A stretch of DNA of 64,000 bases from Fomes fomentarius. Lineage: Eukaryota > Basidiomycota > Agaricomycetes > Polyporales > Polyporaceae. Made by a program: the position numbers and the translations under genes. Each line of letters opens with the position of its first letter. Position 1 is the stretch's first letter. Where the stretch lies: NCBI GenBank assembly GCA_022606135.1, contig JABYQN010000005.1, positions 2,356,001 through 2,420,000 on the forward strand. Direction: 5' to 3'. The notes below the pieces were generated by a model. It had not been told where the DNA came from and did no database searches. It saw nothing but the letters and a program-made list of their open reading frames with translations. Shown here piece by piece: positions 1 to 10,082 of the stretch.

Positions 1-1281
1 AGAGACGTGGAGGATGGGGTGCTTGTCGGTTTGACGCAAAGAAGACGAATGAAAGCCAATCGTTTTGAGCGAGATACGAAGGCGCTCACTGGACACCCAC
101 TCCCTACAGATATGTTCCCCCGCCCATTGGACACCCTTACTCTAGTCGACGTTCATTGCGGCCGCTGTTTACCACGGAATCTGGAATTGCTGGCTCGGCA
201 CGCTGTACTATCTGGAATTCGGGTGGCTATCACGCTTCTCGACGCCCTGCTGCACCGTTTGCCTCCATCCCCATTGGTCGCCGCACAGAATCGCTGACTG
301 ATCAGCCTGCACCTGTCTTGTCCATATGCGACGACCGTGGAACTTGAGACGATATACAGCAGTCCTACTTTGCGGTCTCCCAATCACACGCCTCCCTCCA
401 TCATCCAGGTCACTCACGATGAGTCGGGGCAAAGGTATGTACCATAAAGAACATCACCGTTGCGACGGTGTTGAGCCTTGTTGTCAACCTGAAGAGCCCG
501 TCAACTCCTGGTCACAGCCTGAGCATGCGCTGCATACCCTATTTGTGGAACAGCCGACGTCCGTAATAACTGCGTTCTAGATAGGCTTTCAATTGCTCTC
601 GGTTGACCACGATGTTCGGATTTAGCAGAAACCCGATTTAGAGACGCGCAGTTGGTTGGATCATCGTGGCAGATACACTATGCATGTGCGTTGCTACCGT
701 GTACTTCTCTATGATGGAAGCCGTAGGTAATATAATGTCACATGGGATTGTGCACACAGCAACGGCCATACTCATTTTCCCCACCATGGATTACCGAACG
801 TCCGTACTTGAAACCTTGCAACCCATAACGAAGTGGAAGAGTTGATCCTGACGCGGTCCGGCACGGATAAGCGTGCGTCCATCGTGACCCAGATAGCCTA
901 AGCTTACAGCAGTGGGAACTGATTCCGAGATTTCAAGTTATATACACAGTACCTGTTGACAGCAACGGTACTATTTGTGCGATGAATGAGGTGGAAAGGG
1001 GACGCTGCGGATGCGGGAGAACGGGGGAGCAGTCGTTGGGAAAGAAGGTGAGTAGACGGTGGGCGGTGAGTGTAGCGGAAGGCGGAGTATGAGAAGACTT
1101 GACTGAGAGAGCCAGGCATGGGACCATCATCGACGAAAGGCCAGGAGAGGCTCGGGAAGAGCCGAGAACGGCGGGCCATCCGCCGTTTGGGCGCAAACAG
1201 GTACTTACTCACGCTCTGCTCTCTCTTCCTCCCAGTGTCCCTCGAGTCCTCCATGTCACTCCACTCGTAGTCCTCTCTGCG
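1..1281. other. no supported gene (left edge)
   Basis: Short reading frames occur on both strands, but none shows a recognisable family, a consistent chain of exons or a conserved motif. The right part is presumably promoter and 5' leader of the membrane-protein gene that starts near 1282. Nothing else could be supported. Confidence 0.5.
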
Positions 1282-3455
1282 ATGATCTTGCTCGATGGAC
1301 TTGACAAGCATGACCAACAATCCCCCAAGCTCGTGACAGAGGCTTCTTCTTCCTTTCACCCTATAACCCGCGTTCAGACCCCCACTCCTTCTCTCCCCGA
1401 CTACGAAGCCTCCCAGGCCCAGCTTCGCCCAACTTCACAATTTCTTCAACTTCATATCGAGCCCCAGGACAGACTTAGGCCGACAACACAATCTTACTCT
1501 GACATCAACGACAAGCGCACCCGCAGGCGGAGATGCAGGAAATGGACATTATATGTACTCACTACGTACTTCTTGTTGTCTGTGGTCATTGGTATCCCAA
1601 TCATCGTTGTCGTAAGTTCCTCCTTCATGCCCATTCTATGACATCATGCAATTCTGCGTCCCTGCTCCAGAAAATGAAGCACAAGTCTATCCTCCGTACG
1701 GCAAATCCCTTCTCCTCATGGGAAGACAATGCCCCAATACCACCCAAGTCCATCACCCTCGGGGACGCCCCCTTGCGAATATCTGCTGCCAAGTCATGCA
1801 ACAGCTGGAACGTGAAGGATAGGCCGGACGGATCGATGTTTCTGTCAGAGTGCGTGTATATCCTCGCTAGGTGTTCTGTATCTGACTGAATGATGCAGAC
1901 TGGAGTACCGTATCCCTGTCAACGGCTCCGTGTTTCTTAACACCAACATCACCTACGCCTCCAATACGACCTATCTCAACCAGTTCGCAGGGTCATTACT
2001 TGTCGCTGTAAATGATGACGCTACCATCCCCGACGGCGTAGTGCACGTCACCATGCACCATTCCACCCCAGCACTCGGTAATGCTACTCATGTCTGTCTC
2101 ATGGAGGCGCATGATGGTGATGGACTATATCTCTTCGTACGCCTATTATCTGATGCTCCTTCTGAGTAGCTTTCTCACACAATGATGTCAGGCTCCTAAA
2201 ACCCTGGGCATTACTGACGCTCTTATCTTCAACATTACCCTCCTCCTCCCCCGGAATAACTCTTCACCGCGCAACATTCCCCAGCTTCTGTGCCACCTCC
2301 CGCACTTCCAGCACACGTACAACCAGCTCGACCCCGATATCACATTCGGCAGTGTCATATTCGGGGGAGCAATGTCACAGGTCTACGTCGAGGTAATGTC
2401 CTAAGGAATGTTTCACACTGCCACCTTGTCTGACTCCAGCGAAGTCGCTGCAAGCAGTCTCGGCTGTGGTCAAGGCGTCTTCAGCGGAGATACGCGGCAC
2501 GTTTAGGGTCACCCAGCAACTGACATTAGAGACTGTATCAGCGTACGTCTGGCATCACGCCACCACGATGGGATGCGAGCTGACCCACTGCCAGGCCGAT
2601 CAACGTCGACGCCCACCTGTACAACTATGGTTATCCGACAGGACCAACATTCATGCGTCTCACCACTGGTAATAGGTAGGGTTGCCCTACACACCGCCTA
2701 GTCGTCTACTTCTCACACTCGAGAACAGTATACTGAATGCCAACGTGACGCTCTACCTCCCCCAATCTCAAGACAATGACAACGGCTCGGACAGTGACGA
2801 CGACGACGACAAGTCGTATCACCCTCCCGGGCCGCAGTTCTACAACTACGTCGAGACATTCAACGGCCCGCTGAATCTCGCCGTCACGCACGACGCGGAT
2901 TCGCCCACTGCGAACATGCGCCTGCGCGCGACGAACAACCTGGGCCACACGCGCGTGTCGCTCGACTCGCGGTACGCGGGCACTTTCGACGTGAGCACGA
3001 TGTTCGCCCAGGCGGACGTGCTCACATGGGGCGGGACGACGTTCGACGGCCTCGACGACGACGGGGACAGCGATAGCGACGACGATGGGGACGAAGACGA
3101 CGCGAGCACCAGCAACGCGTCCAAGTCGAGCACGAGCGCTGCCGCGAGTGCGAGTGCGAGCGCGTACTACGATGACGACGACGACGACGATGACGAAGGC
3201 AACGACAATCAAGTCAAGAAGGGTACAGTCCGGATGAGGCTGCCCTCGCTATCGACCTCGACCTCGACGGCAGATGGCTCGGTCTCGACAGCAGGCCGGT
3301 GTCTAGAGTATGACCTCATTTCGAGCTCGGAGATCAAGGGATGGGTCGGTACACCACCAAGACCACTCTCGATGGGGTACAACAATTACGGCAACCAGAG
3401 CCACGTGGACCTCATATCCTCGCTCAATGGGGTGCAGCTCATTCTGCAGCCGTAA
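1282..3455 (+). CDS. single-pass membrane protein with acidic low-complexity insert, unknown function
   Basis: I do not recognise a named family. The model has seven exons: 1282-1611, 1671-1849, 1899-2136, 2192-2392, 2445-2542, 2595-2675 and 2702-3455, about 626 aa. The N-terminal 80 residues are Ser/Thr/Pro-rich. A basic stretch (RRRRCRKW) then leads into one hydrophobic helix at about residues 87-112. The part beyond it carries several N-glycosylation sequons (NIT, NTT, NNSS), so it is probably lumenal or extracellular. Two stretches of Asp/Glu/Ser lie at about 2783-2815 and 3046-3205, the second interrupted by Ser/Ala. The protein ends in a hydrophobic beta-rich segment. All junctions keep frame, but the last intron would be only 26 nt. 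The start was taken as the Met in a frame open from upstream; an in-frame Met at 1099 is the alternative. Confidence 0.6.
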
Positions 3456-4332
3456 CCGTCCTACGCCCTTCGGTATCTCGTTCCGCTCTCTCTCCTCCCT
3501 CACGGTGGGTTCTTCGGGACCTAGCATAGATGGTGGGTCGGCTTAAAGCCGACTTTCCTCGTGTGTGTATGTACAGCGCCCGTCCCGCATCGCCCCTCCT
3601 CCTTCCCTCGTCATCCGTCATATGGCTCTCTCGCACGCGAACACTTTCCGGCTTTCAGAGCGTCGTTCACTAGTGTAGTGTATCATAGGACCCGTATTCC
3701 GGCTTCTGCTTTCCCGGCTCCTGTTTCGTGCTTCTTGTGTTTACAGTACTTTATCGCCGTGAATAGGGCGTTTTCCTTTAGCTTGCCACCCCACCCCTTC
3801 GAGTCCTTCCCCCGTACGCACCTTCTAGTCATTCGCTCGGCCACTGCATCTGATCGTAGCATACAAACGTACCTCCCACTCTCGCTCGCAATGCCATAAA
3901 CATGCAAGTATATAAGCAGCCCATCTCACGGGGCCCGGTCTGCAGAGCGTGCTGAAGATTGGATGGAGGCACTGGAATGGTATGTTTTCATAAGTTCGTG
4001 GTGTATGTGTGATGCATATTGTGCAGGTATTATGGCTATTTAGGCAAGGAATGTTTGTATATATTGAGCAATACGAGTCACGGGTAAAACGGCGAATGTG
4101 TAATGAGCCACCGGAGGTACGAAGAGCCAATCATCGAAGGAGTAACTTGCAGTAGGTGAGAGGTTTGTTCGTTGGCGACCCGCATCGAGTGTCGGCCAAG
4201 AGGTGGAACGACTGGGAAAGGACCGGGCAGCCCTCCCGGGCCCTCACAAAGCTCGCTAACACGCCTGCACAAACGGCCGAGATTAATGCTTTGACCTTCG
4301 AAGCACCAACCTGCTCTCATCAATACCTTCCT
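3456..4332. other. intergenic, convergent 3' ends
   Basis: This lies between two genes that converge. No coherent coding signal was seen. It presumably holds both 3' untranslated regions. Confidence 0.5.
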
Positions 4333-5546
4333 TCACTGGCCCCCCTCGGCCTGCGAGCCCCTATCCCATCCGCGAACGTTCGACAGCGTCTCTCCAGCCC
4401 TCTTAAGACACTCCGTGCATTCAAAGTGGTGGGTTGCAACCTCGCCCAGGTGCTCCTACAGCCGCCGAGCCGTCAGAGAAACGAAACGATCAGGGGGCGG
4501 GCAAGTCGAACGATGGGGGGAACATACCAGGAGGACGTTTCTCTGCGCCAGGAGGTCCTCCACGCATTCTTCGGTGACCTGGACGGAATCCTCCAACTCC
4601 TCCACTTGCTCCTTCGATGCCCCGAACTCCGTGGACAGGCGGTTGATCTCCTGCTTCAGCGCACCTTGCCTCGCCAGGGATGCGCGCGCGTACGCGAGCA
4701 GGGACGCCTTCTCATCCTCCAAGGACGCGATGCGGCGGGCGGTGTCGGCCGCGAGGACGCGGATGTCATCGTCCTTGGACTTCTTTACCTCGGTGACGGC
4801 GCGCTTGAGGCTCCCGACCTGGCGCTTGAGCTGCTGGACCATGGGGTGAGAGGCGACGAGGTACTCGGGGATGCTCTGGATGACCTCGGGGGTGTACTTG
4901 GCGAGGACAGCGGCGGTGAGAACCTGGGTCTGGTTGGATAGCCTGTTGGCCTGCGTCCATCTCCGCCGTTAGCCATAGCATACTGCGAAGGTAGGGAAAC
5001 CGAAAGAGTACGTACCTGGGCAAGCTCGGCCGCCTGTATCGCCTTCAGCAGCTTCGCATTCTCGTCCTCCTTTGCGGCAATATGTTCGTTCGCCTGATCG
5101 GAGGCCTTCTTGGCGGACGCGAGAAGCTGTTCGAGCCGGAGCACCGTCTTGTCCTTCGCAGACAGGAATTGCTCCAGCTCTTGTATGCGCTTCTTCTTGT
5201 CGGCGATGTCCTTCCTCAGCAGCCAGTGCACGACGTCGCTGTCGACGAGGTACTTCACGGCCACGAGGGTAAATGTTCTCTTGGACCTACGCTTGAGGTG
5301 GCTGACAGCGTCCGAAACCTGTTCGGAGGGTGAGGCCGGGCCCGATGGAGGTGGAGTGCATAGGTGAAGACTCACCCTGATGGCGATGTGGCTGAAATCA
5401 TACACGTCAAGGAGGAGGAGACAGCCGATGAACCACATTGTGCAGATGACGACGGTAACGGCGGTGGGTTGAAGGGAGTAGAGGTAGAAGGACAAGGAGA
5501 GCAAGGGGAAGAGTAAGAAAAATACGGTGTCGGCCGCAGGGTACAT
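4333..5546 (-). CDS. two-TM coiled-coil membrane protein, unknown function
   Basis: Four exons on the minus strand: 5376-5546, 5016-5318, 4528-4950 and 4333-4455, exactly 339 codons plus stop. The N-terminus (MYPAADTVFF...) has two hydrophobic helices at about residues 7-23 and 30-48. A basic linker follows, then a long charged heptad-like coiled coil, broken near the third exon by LAKYTPEVIQSIPEYL. The C-terminal exon is short and ends in GG Q before the stop. Two N-terminal helices plus a long cytosolic coiled coil recall ER or organelle tethering proteins such as BAP31, but I see no BAP31 signature and make no functional call. An intron in the 5' leader is possible: AGGCAG/GTGAGT lies at about 5670-5684 in minus orientation. 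A decayed relative lies at 19128-19660. Confidence 0.7.
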
Positions 5547-6591
5547 AGTGGGTGATGGGTGGGATGGTGATATATCGTGAACGAAGATTGAGGACCATCG
5601 TGCAGCGAGGGCTACGTTATGTACCTGAGGCTGAGGCTGACCGTCAGCGCTAGGCTGGCTGCTCTCGATCGTACTCACCTGCCTTTCTAGATCATGACGC
5701 AGAGGGACGAGTGAGACCGAAGTGTTCTCGCGAAGCTGTTTGCTAATGAAGATTCGGGAGCACGAGTACTGCTTCTACTTATCCAAGAAGAAACGAGGGA
5801 GCATTGATCTCGTCCCGCGGTCAAGAGTGGTTGTAATTCAAGATGATTGCAGTGGCCGGTACGCGTATGGCACACCATTTCCGACCAGGGTGGTTGTAAA
5901 AGAGTCGAATAGGCCCCGAATGTGCACGATTAAGTGAACTGTTAGCAGAACTCTCTGAAGGGATGTGCGAAGAAGAATACTACCAGCAACGCGACATTGG
6001 CACCGGGGGCATTAATGCATGTAACGAGCTGTTACATTCTGATCAAATGATGGTCATTGTACAAATGTATCAAGCATGATGCAGCACGTTACATTGTAAT
6101 TACACGCTGATTGCACGAGGCATTTTGAATGTGACTACACGCCCAAACGAATATAGTATCTGGGACTTATTGAGGTCGACCGTTAATTTCCCGATGCAGG
6201 TCCGATCACCTTCCCATACCGCGGCATGTCATCTACAGATACCGTGAAAAAAGCATATGTCACGCATTAGCGGCGTAAGGTCACTGTAAGTAATGTCACA
6301 TATCACCCACATCTATTCTCATGTAATGTGCAGGTATGGTATGGGCGCCTGATGACACCGAGAATCTCAAGTGGTGCCTTCAATGGGTACACCTTTGCTG
6401 CTGCATCTTCTAGCAGTCTGTTGTTGGAGATCAATTTGCTGTAGTATATTAGCATATATGTACATACTTAGAGCCAGAATCAACCAGAGCTTCCTCGTCT
6501 AGTGCACTTGTTCTGGTGGGGGAGAACAGAAAAATTCGTTCAAGTCCAGCAGAGGTGGTGATATATGCTATACAATCTTCATGTACAAGAA
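5547..6591. other. intergenic, no gene seen
   Basis: AT-richer than its neighbours, with many stops in every frame. It holds the promoter of the coiled-coil gene at its left side. I could not identify any element in it apart from the tRNA-like segment that follows. Confidence 0.45.
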
Positions 6592-6672
6592 GCCAAAGTG
6601 GTGTAGTGGTAAGAGGTGATGGGATAGCAAGCCACAAGCTAATGACGTGGGTTCGAGTCCCAGTGGTGTGGT
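6592..6672 (+). repeat. tRNA-like segment, possible SINE head or tRNA relic
   Basis: A pol III A-box-like sequence (TGGTGTAGTGG, 6599-6609) is followed 41 nt later by a perfect B box (GGTTCGAGTCC, 6650-6660). The D-arm region resembles tRNA-Gly. The T arm can form a four-base-pair stem (TGGG/CCCA) around TTCGAGT. The outer ends (GCCAAAG and TGGTGTGG) do not pair as an acceptor stem, and no convincing anticodon arm is visible. This fits a tRNA-derived SINE head or a degenerate tRNA gene better than a working tRNA. The distal 3' end is undefined. Confidence 0.45.
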
Positions 6673-6974
6673 CCATTTTGTAATCCTCCTCTGTGCTCAG
6701 GCTTGCCTTTTGCGGCAATCAAGCGCCCGCATCCGTACCTCACACTTAACGGTTTCAGATATCGGGCCATTATATATATATTTGTCCCCCCAATGCTCGG
6801 GTCGACGGATAATTGGGGCTTACAACCCGGATACCTCCCCAATGCTCTTCGTCTCAGTTATACACAACTTATAGAACTCGTTTGGGCGTGTACTCGGAAG
6901 CGCTTATGCTGAACGTCGAGCTAGCCGTCACTCTCAGTAACCCTTCATATCTCTTTCACTGCTCCCCTGAGCTC

Positions 6975-9843
6975 ATGGACAAGACGAAATCAAAGCTCGC
7001 GGCCTTTTTCGACAATGATGACGAGGAAACTTCGTTCCCAGTGCGACGGACTCGACCTTCTCTCTCCCGCGTGCTCGCTCACAAACTGTTCTCTGTGTGA
7101 CTAGCAAAAGGAGGTAGACGACTACAAAAAGGCGGTCTACACGCAGGGAACCATCCGGAAGTCCAAGCGGGAGAAAGAAAAGGAGGCAGCGGAGGCCAAA
7201 CGGAAGGAGGAGGAAGAGAATGCGGCGAAGGCGTACGCGGAGTTCCTGCACGCGTTCCAAGGCGAAGGCTCAGACAGGAAGAAAGCGTCGACCTTCGTGA
7301 AGGCTGGTCAGGACGCCGAGTATGCCCCGTCTGTCAAGACCAAACCGAACATGTCTCGAGCATTTGAAGATTCATCCATGGTGCGTGTTGTATCTGTCAC
7401 TGTACTCGAATATTGCCCGACGTTCTGTCCGTATGGAAGCGGCCTCCTTCTCCTACCCTTGCTCCCCCAAAGCCCAAAGGCAAGCGTGCCATGGACTCTT
7501 TCTTGGAGGAAATCAAGCGGTAAGGATAATCTCATATATATACATCCCTTGACAGGTCCACTGAGCATGTGGACCAGAGAGCAAGCAGACAGAGAAGCTA
7601 GGTTGTCGCGACACGGTACGTCTATGTTCAGCCATTACGCTCAGATCGGTGATTCGCTCATGCGTGCTTCAGCTACCCACGGTAGATCCGTCACTTCCAT
7701 TGCAGGTGAGTGCGATACTTGTTCAGAAACTTGAAACATGCTCATTATCTGGGTAGCGTATGAGGGCCAGAGTGGTAGTAAAGACAGAGGAGATCCACAA
7801 GTAAGCTATATCATAGAATACCCGTTACTTGATACTCACGAATATTGTAGACCTCGAATGTCTTTGTGGCGAACCTTCCGCCTCACGTCAACGAGGAATC
7901 ACTGGGGAACTTCTTTGCCCGAGCTGGACCTGTTGGTTCGGTATGTTATCCTTATAATGTATGCTCGCAGTATTAATTCATAGCCTGTTCTTCAGGTCAA
8001 GATCATGTGGCCGCGGAGCGATGCCTCTCAAGGGCCAGGTGCCGATATGACAGCCACAAGGAGAAACAAGAATGCTGGGCTGAGCGGCTTCGTTTCGTTC
8101 ATGAAACGTCGTGATGCCGAGGAAGCTCTTCGAGAGTTCGACGGCTATGACTGGGGTGGTTCTGTCCTCCGGGTAGGATGGAGTAAGGCCGTCCCGATAG
8201 CAGCCAAGCCCATGTACGGTAAGCACTCATGCCTCTTATTGACGAGGAAAGTCCGTGACCAGCGGTGTATACAGTCGCGAAGCGGACGTCGCGCTCAAGG
8301 TCTACATCTAGATCACCTCGGCGAGACAGGGACCGCGACCGTCTTCGGTCCCGCTCCCAGTCCCGCTCTCTCTCATATTCGCGCTCGCGTTCGCGCTCTC
8401 GGGACCGAGAGCGCCATCGTTCTCGCGACCACCGATCTTCACGTAGGTCACGCAGCCGTTCGTACACTCCCAGCCGGTCGCGTTCTAGGTCGCGACACCG
8501 CAGCTCGCGTCGCTACAGTGACAGTCGGAGTCATCCCCCTAGTAGACGCAGGTCACGCAGCCCTGTACCTCAGGTACTGGAAGACGACGAGGTCACTGAC
8601 CAGTTCATCCGAACGGTGGCGTCGGAGGTTCGTGGCCATGATGGGGAGTATGAGACCGCCTTGAAAGAGCGCGAGAAGTCGAACACGAAGTATGCGTTCT
8701 TGAACAGAGATGTGAGTGCGGCCCTCGCAGGTAGCCTGCGAACGATGTTGAAATTTCTTGTAGCATCGACGCAATCGGTACTACCGTTCGCTGATTGAAA
8801 AGGACTCACTCGAGCCTGAATTTGACGACGAGGTGAGCTCACCCTCCAATCGCTCGCACATTGCCAACTCATGACGTATTAGGGATACAACTCCATCTAC
8901 TCGACAGACTCTGCTGAGGAGTCCGAGCGGGAGCGCGGACGAAAGCATGAATTAGGCAAGCTTGCGCGCCGGCGATTCGAAGCAATGCTTCGCGGCTTGT
9001 CCGGAAGACGAGGAGAGATGGCACGGTGCATGGCCTTCAGTCTCGAGCATGCCGAAGCGGCTGCTGAGGTTCGTTCTCTACATCATCATCGAGGATACAC
9101 CATATTCAACTACTTCTAAACAGGTCGCAGACATCATCATCGCGTCCCTTGTCGTCGACAGCACACCCGTCCCACGCAAGGTCGCTCGACTGCACCTCAT
9201 CTGCGATATCCTGCACAACTCGGCGGCGCCTCTGCCCATGGCGTGGAAGTTCCGGCAGGAGTTCCAGGCGCGCCTCGGCCTCGTCTTCGACCACCTCTCG
9301 ACCATCTACCACTCTTTCCCCGGGCGCATCACCGCAGAGACGTTCAAGAAGCAGATCACCGCCGTCGTCGACATCTGGGAGGACTGGATCGTCTTCCCTC
9401 CAGAGTTCACGTCCGAGCTCCGTGCACGGCTCGAGGGCGCAGCGGTCAGACACGATTCGGCGCCCGCGGAACAGGCGGCGACCGAGGTCAGAGAGGTCGC
9501 GCCGGTATTTGCGTCCAAGTTCAAGACGATCGGGTTCAAGCCGGAGACCGCCGACGTCACCGGAAAGGATGCACAGAGCGATGATGGCGAGCCTATGGAC
9601 GAGGATAGCGATGTGGATGGCACAGCCGTCGAGGACGTTGATGGGGATCCCATCGACGCGGACGTGGATGGGGTTCCTTTGGAAAACGTCGACGGAGACC
9701 CGATGGACGACGTTGATGGTGTGGCGATGGACGATGTCGATGGTAACTCCATCGGAGACGATGTTGACGGCGCGCCCATGGATGCTGTCGACGTCGACGG
9801 TGAGCCGATGGACGACATCGACGGCGATCCCGTCCCGGTGTAA
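6975..9843 (+). CDS. U2SURP: U2 snRNP-associated SURP protein (U2SURP/SR140)
   Basis: Spliceosomal protein that joins the U2 snRNP in the nucleus. Twelve exons: 6975-7040, 7105-7380, 7440-7519, 7578-7615, 7673-7705, 7757-7800, 7851-7940, 7996-8218, 8275-8711, 8764-8832, 8883-9068 and 9124-9843, giving 753 aa with every junction in frame. The start (MDKTKSKLAAFF) leads into the conserved YAEFLHAFQG...FVKAGQ segment. An RRM (TSNVFVANLPPHVNEESL...VKIMWPR) covers about residues 180-270. A long Arg-Ser stretch runs at about 285-382. A SURP module (FIRTVASEV...YAFLNRD...YYRSLIEKD) covers about 387-445, and a CID-like helical domain about 470-625. The tail is a run of Asp-Val-Asp-Gly repeats. In animal SR140 the RS-rich part is C-terminal, whereas here it sits between RRM and SURP. 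The gene ends 239 bp from the convergent SCP160 gene. Confidence 0.93.
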
Positions 9844-10082
9844 TCGGAATCATTCCGATTGAGTTCTTGAGAAGTTGTGACTCAATGTGTTGCTGCCTGT
9901 GCTATTTGTGCTGTGTACGTTTTGCCTCAATGAATCGCCGTCATCTCACTCCAACTGATCGACACTAAGTGAATTAATTCCGTATGTTATTCAAGTCAAT
10001 CACCCATGCACACTACCGTGCAACCCAATGTCACATATGATCCTTAGATGTCGTTACTATTCCAAGTACTAAGCTTGAAACT

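Noticed and set aside
2706..3212. Minus-strand frame of 168 aa rich in Val/Ile that looks like membrane protein
   Set aside because: It is the reverse complement of Asp/Ser codon runs of the plus-strand gene, and its hydrophobic look follows from that composition.
4156..4941. Plus-strand frame of 261 aa, Leu-rich
   Set aside because: Antisense to the coiled-coil exons at 4333-4950; the leucines come from complementary Gln/Glu/Lys codons.
4333..5546. BAP31 (ER B-cell receptor-associated protein) as identity of the coiled-coil protein
   Set aside because: Membrane topology and coiled coil are similar in outline only; there are two N-terminal helices and none of the conserved BAP31 stretches.
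7556..7577. Earlier acceptor GACAG at 7555 for U2SURP exon 4
   Set aside because: It runs into a TAG stop. The CCAG acceptor at 7577 keeps the conserved REQADREARLSRH reading.
8099..8467. Minus-strand Arg/Glu/Ser repeat protein
   Set aside because: A shadow of the U2SURP RS-coding exon, with palindromic codon use; no start context or splice signals of its own.
9306..9818. Minus-strand Ser/Thr/Pro-rich frame of 170 aa
   Set aside because: Antisense of the DVDG repeat exon of U2SURP, explained by repeat composition.
9592..9840. EF-hand-like DxDG calcium loops in U2SURP
   Set aside because: Only the loop-like Asp/Gly pattern repeats; no flanking helices or hydrophobic positions of an EF hand.
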